A stretch of DNA of 24,182 nt, taken from a virus. The stretch lies in IMG/VR virus record IMGVR_UViG_3300022925_000172, positions 1 to 24,182 of that record. One strand, 5' to 3'. Under the pieces are notes generated by a model. The model searched no databases, had not been told where the DNA came from, and saw only the letters and a program-made list of their open reading frames with translations. Position 1 is the first letter of the stretch. Every line of letters begins with the position of its first letter. The position numbers were made by a program, and so were the translations under genes. Positions 21,228 through 24,182 of the stretch are shown here, piece by piece.

Positions 21228-21454
21228 TTTTTTTTGTTTTTTTTATTTGCCCGCAAGAAAGAAGTGCGCCTGTTTTCTGAGAAAGGTGGGGTGCTTGCGC
21301 GGACGCTCCGCCGTTGTTTCCAATCGTGAAAATGTGTTGGGAGATTGAAGAAACTCTCCCCCCCGCTTGTTCTGTGTTCTCTTGGGTCGCGTTTTTTGAC
21401 AATGGGTGGGGGTGTATCCTAGAAAAATATTTTATTTTTTTTTCGATTAGGGGG
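21228..21454. other. Non-coding gap between middle and early regions
   Basis: No convincing gene is seen. The segment opens with T-runs just after the HNH stop (possible weak termination). It contains GCGGA/TCCGC (21298-21310) and GGGAGA/TCTCCC (21339-21360) hairpins, the latter followed by a C-run, and G-rich tracts near 21400-21415. A TTGACA at 21396 lacks a -10 at the 16-bp spacing used elsewhere. It marks the change from AT-rich to more GC-rich sequence. Confidence 0.5.
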
Positions 21455-21482
21455 TTGACTTTGGGGATCACGCCTATATACT
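21455..21482 (+). promoter_or_regulatory. Early promoter P1
   Basis: TTGACT (21455-21460), a 16-bp spacer and TATACT (21477-21482) continuing GTA. The ATG starts at 21493, so the leader is about 3 to 4 nt (likely ATA before ATG). Confidence 0.75.
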
Positions 21483-21492
21483 GTAAGGCATA

Positions 21493-21669
21493 ATGAAGAA
21501 CACAGAAAAACTAATCGCCGAAGCAATCGACCACCTGACTCAGTGCAGCTACACACACAACCGCCTACTAGGTGAAACACCTAGCCGCCTCGCCTTAATC
21601 TTTGGCGAAAAAAAAGTTGAGATAATGGAAAAAAACTTTGCTACACGCTTGACAATCGCACAAAAATAA
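21493..21669 (+). CDS. Small early protein, family A copy 1
   Basis: The 58-aa product starts MKNTEKLIAEAIDHLT and ends RLTIAQK. It is a clear paralogue of the gene at 23946: same start, shared SYxHNR motif, shared L(I)xGxxKVxxMEKxF segment, shared LTxxQK end. It is helical and acidic, with no known domain. Its final codons contain the -35 box of the next promoter (TTGACA, read as part of LTI), so coding end and promoter are fused; the same is true of its paralogue. The start is placed by paralogy and by the promoter just upstream. Likely an early host-interaction protein, function unknown. Confidence 0.75.
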   Translation: MKNTEKLIAEAIDHLTQCSYTHNRLLGETPSRLALIFGEKKVEIMEKNFATRLTIAQK

Positions 21670-21676
21670 CCATACT
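21649..21676 (+). promoter_or_regulatory. Early promoter P2, embedded in the end of the upstream gene
   Basis: TTGACA (21649-21654) lies in coding sequence, then a 16-bp spacer that includes the TAA stop, then CATACT (21671-21676) continuing GTA. The ATG at 21684 is 7 nt past the -10, so the mRNA is essentially leaderless. Confidence 0.75.
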
Positions 21677-21683
21677 GTATAAC

Positions 21684-21839
21684 ATGATAACAAATAACAC
21701 ACCTACCTCCGCTACACTCGACAACGCTCAATGGGTTGAGATCTTACAGATCGATTCACTAAACGGCTTCGCCATCGTTCGCGATGACGATGGAGGCGAG
21801 ATTGAAGTATCCCTCAACCGCCTCGACAACGTCGAGTAA
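21684..21839 (+). CDS. Small early protein, unknown
   Basis: The 51-aa product starts MITNNTPTSATLDNAQW and has strands WVEILQIDS, GFAIVRDDDGG and EIEVSLNRL, suggesting a small beta-barrel-like fold (a short SH3-like shape is a guess). It is acidic with no Cys. It starts at the expected transcription start of P2 and has no Shine-Dalgarno. It shares a transcript with the 50-aa gene that follows after 24 bp. Family not recognised. Confidence 0.65.
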   Translation: MITNNTPTSATLDNAQWVEILQIDSLNGFAIVRDDDGGEIEVSLNRLDNVE

Positions 21840-21863
21840 TCTAACCTCCAACCCTTACACACC

Positions 21864-22016
21864 ATGGAAATCACAAAAGAAATTAAAGTCTCATCAATCC
21901 TAACCGAAGAAGTCTTACGTCAAAAAGATGAGCTTCTTGCTCAAGGCTTTAAACACGCCAACAATATCCACGTTCGCGGCGATTGTTATACAATGCTTTT
22001 CTTTAAAAAAGTTTAA
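21864..22016 (+). CDS. Small early protein, unknown
   Basis: The 50-aa product MEITKEIKVSSILTEE... has a helix VLRQKDELLAQGFKHA, then a strand pair NNIHVRGDCYTMLFFKKV. It has one Cys and a basic, hydrophobic end. The ATG is preceded by a C/A-rich stretch with no Shine-Dalgarno; it is the second gene on the P2 transcript, so it must initiate internally. The stop codon lies in the A/T-rich block that leads to promoter P3. No family recognised. The frame is supported by position and clean spacing more than by similarity. Confidence 0.55.
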   Translation: MEITKEIKVSSILTEEVLRQKDELLAQGFKHANNIHVRGDCYTMLFFKKV

Positions 22017-22033
22017 AAAACTTTGCGATTAGC

Positions 22034-22061
22034 TTGACTTCCACCTCTCTCAACCTATACT
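22034..22061 (+). promoter_or_regulatory. Early promoter P3
   Basis: TTGACT (22034-22039), a 16-bp spacer and TATACT (22056-22061) continuing GTA. The ATG at 22071 leaves a leader of about 3 nt. Upstream is the block A-run, CTTTGCGATTAGC, also seen before P4 and P5; no 79-bp palindromic element precedes this copy. Confidence 0.75.
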
Positions 22062-22070
22062 GTAAGCATA

Positions 22071-22211
22071 ATGAAAAACGAAAAACTACAAGACCTCTCG
22101 CGCCAATACTGGGATGCTCTCGACCGTCAAGATTATGAGTGGGCTGACTTCATCGACTCATGCTTAGAGCGTGAGGGTATGGAGCGTCTTCCTCTCGAAC
22201 AAATCAAATAA
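22071..22211 (+). CDS. Small early protein, family B copy 1
   Basis: The 46-aa acidic protein has core KLQDLSRQYWDALDRQDYEW, then a second stretch ADFIDSCLEREGMERLPLE. It is a clear paralogue of the product of the gene at 23252, sharing (D)LSxQYW(D/E)A, RQDYEW, CLEREG and RLPLE. It is predicted all-helical, with no known domain. The conservation of this core between two copies in one genome supports both reading frames, though each is under 60 codons. Function unknown; a small early host-takeover protein is a reasonable guess. Confidence 0.75.
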   Translation: MKNEKLQDLSRQYWDALDRQDYEWADFIDSCLEREGMERLPLEQIK

Positions 22212-22223
22212 CCGTTAGACACT

Positions 22224-22352
22224 ATGAAAGCATTCGATATCTTCGCAGTAATTCTCATCGCGCTCATCGCAACCATCACAGTCCTAACGGGCTTACGGTT
22301 AGACGATGAGGCACAGGACATACAGCAAGCGACGTGGCACATCGCTAACTGA
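22224..22352 (+). CDS. Tiny single-pass membrane protein
   Basis: The 42-aa product has one membrane helix at about residues 5-24 (DIFAVILIALIATITVLTGL), with Lys2 before it and an acidic tail LDDEAQDIQQATWHIAN after it. It is the second gene of the P3 transcript, 12 bp after the family B gene, with no Shine-Dalgarno. The stop is followed after 4 bp by the first 79-bp palindromic element. Small early membrane proteins of phages often alter host envelope functions or block superinfection; no evidence here selects one. Confidence 0.55.
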   Translation: MKAFDIFAVILIALIATITVLTGLRLDDEAQDIQQATWHIAN

Positions 22353-22356
22353 GTTA

Positions 22357-22435
22357 CCTAAGTCGTTGAATACCAACGACTTACGCGCGCGGGGCGGGCC
22401 TGGCCGCGTAAGTCCTTGATACTCAGGCACTTACG
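22357..22435 (+). repeat. 79-bp compound palindromic element, copy A
   Basis: Two 29-bp imperfect palindromes (22357-22385 and 22407-22435) are separated by a 21-bp GC-rich spacer. The first has a perfect 10-bp stem, TAAGTCGTTG/CAACGACTTA, with a 5-nt loop. The second has arms CGTAAGT/ACTTACG plus an inner TTGA/TCAG-type stem. The spacer contains GGCC-T-GGCC. It begins 4 bp after a stop codon and ends 48 bp before the -35 of P4. Confidence 0.85.
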
Positions 22436-22483
22436 ACACATCTAATAAAAATGCAAAAAAACTTAAAAAAGATTGCGATAAGC

Positions 22484-22511
22484 TTGACATTCCGACTCAG
22501 CCACCTATACT
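22484..22511 (+). promoter_or_regulatory. Early promoter P4, leaderless
   Basis: TTGACA (22484-22489), a 16-bp spacer and TATACT (22506-22511) continuing GTAGGT and then ATG at 22518. The A of the ATG sits at the expected transcription start. Preceded by the A-run, GATTGCGATAAGC block. Confidence 0.8.
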
Positions 22512-22517
22512 GTAGGT

Positions 22518-22727
22518 ATGATTAAAAATAACACATACACAGTCACCACAGTCGAATTTTCTAGCACAGGCGAAATGCGCGAGCAGGTTCGCGACTTCCC
22601 CAAATGCCGTGAGGGTCTCATCGCCGCTTACGCTTTCGCTAATCCTTGCGACGAGTGGGCAATCTGGTTCGGCGACGAGCTGGTAGACGACAGCTGCTGC
22701 ACCCCTGCTCACCTAGTGGTAGCGTAA
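22518..22727 (+). CDS. Small early protein, unknown
   Basis: The 69-aa product has an N-terminal strand pair (NTYTVTTVEFSSTGEM), a helix region KCREGLIAAYAFANP, then DEWAIWFGDELVDDSC. It is acidic with four Cys (one near residue 30, one near 44 and the pair CC near 60), too irregular for a clear zinc site. Its ATG coincides with the predicted P4 transcription start, so translation must begin on a leaderless mRNA. The following 47-aa gene shares the transcript. No family recognised. Confidence 0.65.
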   Translation: MIKNNTYTVTTVEFSSTGEMREQVRDFPKCREGLIAAYAFANPCDEWAIWFGDELVDDSCCTPAHLVVA

Positions 22728-22750
22728 ACTTTACTAACGCAATAATAATT

Positions 22751-22894
22751 ATGACATATAAAATAATCCGCTTCTTTTTCGACAGCTCACCCCGCACAAT
22801 CCAAAAAGGCTTGACACTTGAGGAGGCTCAAGAGCATTGCCGCCGCGATGACACGCACGGTGACGGCTGGTTTGACGGCTACGAACGCGAGTGA
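22751..22894 (+). CDS. Short member of a widespread phage protein family, unknown function
   Basis: The 47-aa product MTYKIIRFFFDSSPRT, then GLTLEEAQEHCRRD and GWFDGYERE, matches a pattern I know from many phage hypothetical proteins: '(K/R)IIRF ... RTI(K)xGLTLEEAQxHC ... WFDGYxEE'. Those usually have a longer insert between the HC and WFDGY parts; this copy is trimmed to about 10 residues there. A longer open frame starts at 22646, but the ATG at 22751 gives the family N-terminus and follows the previous stop by 23 bp. The stop codon directly abuts palindromic element copy B. Function unknown. Confidence 0.75.
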   Translation: MTYKIIRFFFDSSPRTIQKGLTLEEAQEHCRRDDTHGDGWFDGYERE

Positions 22895-22973
22895 CGTAAG
22901 TCCTTGACAGTCAACGACTTACGCGGCCGAGGCCGCCCCGCGCGCGTAAGTGCTTGATACTCAACGACTTACG
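22895..22973 (+). repeat. 79-bp compound palindromic element, copy B
   Basis: 29-bp palindromes lie at 22895-22923 and 22945-22973, again 21 bp apart. The arms are CGTAAGT/ACTTACG with inner TTGA/TCAA and 3-nt loops; one or two mismatches fall at the arm-inner junction. The spacer holds GCGGCC-GA-GGCCGC (22923-22936), a perfect inverted repeat. It starts at the base after the TGA stop of the 47-aa gene and ends 45 bp before the -35 of P5. Confidence 0.88.
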
Positions 22974-23018
22974 ACACAAAAAAAACTTTAAAAAACTTAA
23001 AAAAACTTTGCGATAAGC

Positions 23019-23046
23019 TTGACTTTCGCGTTTCAGCCGCTATACT
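23019..23046 (+). promoter_or_regulatory. Early promoter P5, leaderless
   Basis: TTGACT (23019-23024), a 16-bp spacer and TATACT (23041-23046) continuing GTAGGT and then ATG at 23053, exactly as at P4. Upstream is a long A/T tract and the CTTTGCGATAAGC block. Confidence 0.8.
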
Positions 23047-23052
23047 GTAGGT

Positions 23053-23211
23053 ATGATAAAAATTAAGAATACTAAAGCTGAAACTCGCATCACTGAAACC
23101 ATCAACGGCGTTACTCGCGGTTCTACGATTATACATGATCGCGACCTCTACGAAAAAGAGTTGTTCGCTCGCATTAAGAAAATCAACAAAGCGTTAGCAG
23201 AAGAGTGCTAA
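23053..23211 (+). CDS. Small early protein, unknown
   Basis: The 52-aa product starts MIKIKNTKAETRITETINGV and continues TRGSTIIHDRDL, then a helix YEKELFARIKKINKALAEE and a final Cys. It is a basic strand-turn-helix protein, possibly nucleic-acid or protein binding, with no family I recognise. The ATG is at the predicted P5 transcription start. The stop (23209-23211) lies 6 bp before the -35 of P6, so this gene has its own transcript. Confidence 0.65.
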   Translation: MIKIKNTKAETRITETINGVTRGSTIIHDRDLYEKELFARIKKINKALAEEC

Positions 23212-23217
23212 TTCGGG

Positions 23218-23245
23218 TTGACAACCACACAAAAATAACCATACT
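23218..23245 (+). promoter_or_regulatory. Early promoter P6, leaderless
   Basis: TTGACA (23218-23223), a 16-bp spacer and CATACT (23240-23245) continuing GTAAGC and then ATG at 23252. The spacer (ending ACACAAAAATAAC) is almost that of P2, where it encodes the C-terminus and stop of a family A gene; here it is non-coding. Confidence 0.8.
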
Positions 23246-23251
23246 GTAAGC

Positions 23252-23431
23252 ATGATTAACTACCACAAACTACACGACCTCTCCTGCCAATACTGGGAAG
23301 CAATCGCCCGCCAAGACTACGAATGGTCTGATTACATTGACTGCTGTCTAGAACGTGAGGGTGTGGCTCGCCTTCCTCTCGAAGATTGCGAAGAGTCTAT
23401 CCTCGACCTTTCTCCTCTCGAAGTAAACTAA
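23252..23431 (+). CDS. Small early protein, family B copy 2
   Basis: The 59-aa product MINYHKLHDLSCQYWEAIAR, followed by QDYEWSDYIDCCLEREG and RLPLE, is the longer paralogue of the 46-aa protein encoded at 22071. It adds a 13-residue acidic tail, CEESILDLSPLEV. Three Cys lie in the core, one of which is shared. It is predicted helical, unknown function. The ATG is at the P6 transcription start, so the mRNA is leaderless, whereas copy 1 has about 3 nt of leader. The DUF3846-type gene follows after 13 bp on the same transcript. Confidence 0.78.
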   Translation: MINYHKLHDLSCQYWEAIARQDYEWSDYIDCCLEREGVARLPLEDCEESILDLSPLEVN

Positions 23432-23444
23432 CCTAATAACGATT

Positions 23445-23771
23445 ATGACAAAAGCAATACTGATTGACCCTTTCCTCCCCGCGATCTCAACTGTTGAGGT
23501 TGACGGGTTCGAAGATATCCAACGCATGATTGATTGCCGTTGCTTTACCTGTGTGCGCTTTCCCGATGGTAAGCACGTTGCATACGTTGACGACGAAGGT
23601 CTGATCAACAATACGCGAGTGGGCGTTAGGTTTATCGATAAGATTTATCCCGATGCTTTGGCTGGGCGTATTCTTATCCTTGCCGACGACGGGCAAGGCG
23701 GCGACGCTGACTGCGAGCTGACAGGCGCGGATGTCCAAGCGATGATAAAAGGAATCGTGGAATTCGGATAA
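23445..23771 (+). CDS. DUF3846-like protein
   Basis: The 108-aa product has the shape of the DUF3846 family. An N-terminal AILIDPFLPAISTVEVDGFE (family 'vidP...i..veid.l.e') is followed by IQRMIDCRCFTCVRFPDG, then YVDDEGLINNTRVGVRFI, then a glycine-containing GRILILADDGQGGD strand. The 'vddEGl' motif is the family's most conserved point. These proteins occur in phages, plasmids and mobile elements; their role is unknown. It is second on the P6 transcript. It ends 13 bp before palindromic element copy C, and a TTGACA lies in that gap without a good -10. Confidence 0.65.
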   Translation: MTKAILIDPFLPAISTVEVDGFEDIQRMIDCRCFTCVRFPDGKHVAYVDDEGLINNTRVGVRFIDKIYPDALAGRILILADDGQGGDADCELTGADVQAMIKGIVEFG

Positions 23772-23784
23772 AAAGCTTGACACC

Positions 23785-23863
23785 CGTAAGTTGCTGACTA
23801 TCAACGACTTACGGGCGCAGGGCGGCCCTGGCCGCGTAAGTGCTTGGTATTCAACGACTTACG
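23785..23863 (+). repeat. 79-bp compound palindromic element, copy C
   Basis: 29-bp palindromes lie at 23785-23813 and 23835-23863, once more 21 bp apart. The arms CGTAAGT/ACTTACG are unchanged; inner stems vary by single substitutions. The spacer has GCGGCC-CT-GGCCGC, a perfect inverted repeat. It ends 45 bp before the -35 of P7, after which an A/T tract follows as in copies A and B. Confidence 0.88.
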
Positions 23864-23908
23864 ACACAAAAAAACTTTAACTTTTTTTAAAAAAACTTCG
23901 TGATTTAG

Positions 23909-23936
23909 TTGACAGCACCAAAAAATCTGTCATACT
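23909..23936 (+). promoter_or_regulatory. Early promoter P7
   Basis: TTGACA (23909-23914), a 16-bp spacer and CATACT (23931-23936) continuing GTAAGC. The ATG at 23946 leaves about 3 nt of leader (ATA). The upstream block has drifted to CTTCGTGATTTAG. Confidence 0.75.
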
Positions 23937-23945
23937 GTAAGCATA

Positions 23946-24128
23946 ATGAAAAACACGGATAAATTAATTGCTGAAGCCATCGACCACCTAACGTATTCTA
24001 GCTACGCGCATAATCGCGAGCTTAGCCCCGAGATCGAACCTACTCGCTGGGGATTGATCTACGGCGCGGAAAAAGTCAATTTGATGGAAAAAATATTCGT
24101 AAAGTCATTGACAGCCAAGCAAAAATAA
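23946..24128 (+). CDS. Small early protein, family A copy 2
   Basis: The 60-aa product MKNTDKLIAEAIDHLTYSSY, followed by AHNREL, LIYGAEKVNLMEKIF and LTAKQK, is the paralogue of the protein encoded at 21493. It carries a two-residue insertion near the middle (LSPEIEPTRW in place of LGETPSRL). As in copy 1, its last codons include a TTGACA that forms the -35 of the next promoter (P8), so the gene-plus-promoter unit was duplicated as a whole. Helical, acidic, unknown function. Confidence 0.78.
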   Translation: MKNTDKLIAEAIDHLTYSSYAHNRELSPEIEPTRWGLIYGAEKVNLMEKIFVKSLTAKQK

Positions 24129-24135
24129 ACATACT
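24108..24135 (+). promoter_or_regulatory. Early promoter P8, embedded; next start not at the usual place
   Basis: TTGACA (24108-24113) lies inside coding sequence, then a 16-bp spacer including the TAA stop, then CATACT (24130-24135) continuing GTAAGT. At the position where an ATG is expected (24142) the sequence is ATA, and no ATG follows before the window ends. Confidence 0.65.
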
Positions 24136-24182
24136 GTAAGTATATAATTCTGAAACGTAAATAAAAACAAAAAAGAAAATAT

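Noticed and set aside
21396-21420. TTGACA ... TATCCT near 21400 as a promoter
   Set aside because: The spacing is 13 bp, unlike the 16 bp of all the other promoters, and P1 with a better match lies 55 bp downstream.
21178-21731. Minus-strand open frames across 21178-21471 and 21549-21731
   Set aside because: They run against the promoter array, overlap its control sequences and the family A gene, and show no domain or start context.
22811-22840. TTGACA inside the 47-aa gene as another promoter
   Set aside because: No -10-like hexamer lies 16 to 18 bp downstream; the bases encode the conserved GLTLEE motif.
22895-22973. The 79-bp elements as classical intrinsic terminators
   Set aside because: On the plus strand the stems are followed by A-runs, not T-runs, and on the minus strand the T-run comes before the stem. 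A non-canonical termination role stays possible.
23777-23804. TTGACA-N16-TATCAA before element copy C as a promoter
   Set aside because: The -10 is poor, lies within the palindrome, and no gene follows before P7; other copies lack the equivalent.
22357-23863. The repeated palindromes as a CRISPR array
   Set aside because: Repeats are paired, the 21-bp spacers are GC-rich palindromes of similar type, copies are hundreds of bp apart with genes between them, and no cas gene is present.

Overview
The window reads as part of a tailed double-stranded DNA bacteriophage (Caudoviricetes-like). Supporting signs are the start of a terminase large subunit, a PhoH-like ATPase, a block of long beta-rich virion and fibre genes, several HNH and other nucleases, four tRNA genes with encoded CCA ends, and many tiny early genes. 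No integrase, repressor or bacterial housekeeping gene is visible. The host cannot be named from the sequence. An aquatic host is only an inference from the gene families. The left 20 kb is AT-rich, while the right 3 kb is visibly richer in GC.

Layout. (1) 1-4303, minus strand: a compact run of PhoH-like ATPase, zinc-ribbon protein, zinc-containing sigma-like factor, a possible small terminase or DNA-binding protein, zinc finger-ERCC4 nuclease, a minimal kinase-like protein and TerL (cut by the window edge). Most junctions overlap by 1 to 14 bp. (2) 4321-17467, minus strand: virion genes, including a probable tail-tube-like protein, three tandem paralogues with constant ends and variable centres, a large HExxH protein, and long fibre-like proteins, one of which carries a two-repeat dockerin domain. 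A small plus-strand island (6585-7208) interrupts this block. It holds a putative small RNA with its own terminator, a 77-aa gene, and tRNA-Asn and tRNA-Lys. (3) 17517-21227: mixed genes. These are a small secreted protein, an HNH endonuclease whose stop codon lies inside tRNA-Arg, tRNA-Met, an Ala/Glu-rich repeat protein with a membrane-anchored coiled-coil partner, and a plus-strand trio of thioredoxin-like, PD-(D/E)XK-like and HNH proteins. (4) 21455-24182, plus strand: an array of eleven very small genes driven by repeated promoters.

The most striking part is the expression logic. The early-type promoters share a TTGAC(A/T) -35 box, an invariant 16-bp spacer and a (T/C)ATACTGTA -10 region. 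The ATG follows so closely that the mRNAs should be leaderless or carry only a few nucleotides of leader. A second motif, GTGTAA, lies exactly 8 or 10 nt upstream of the start codon of six minus-strand genes, including the main virion and PhoH units. It is a candidate late promoter element for the phage-encoded sigma-like factor. It also precedes the putative plus-strand small RNA. In the early array, three copies of a rigid 79-bp element (29-bp palindrome, 21-bp GC-rich spacer with an inner palindrome, 29-bp palindrome) sit directly after a stop codon and about 45 bp upstream of a promoter. Two pairs of paralogous small genes and promoters embedded in coding ends suggest that the region evolves by shuffling promoter-linked modules, much like the PeSL cassettes of T4-type phages but with different sequence and architecture.
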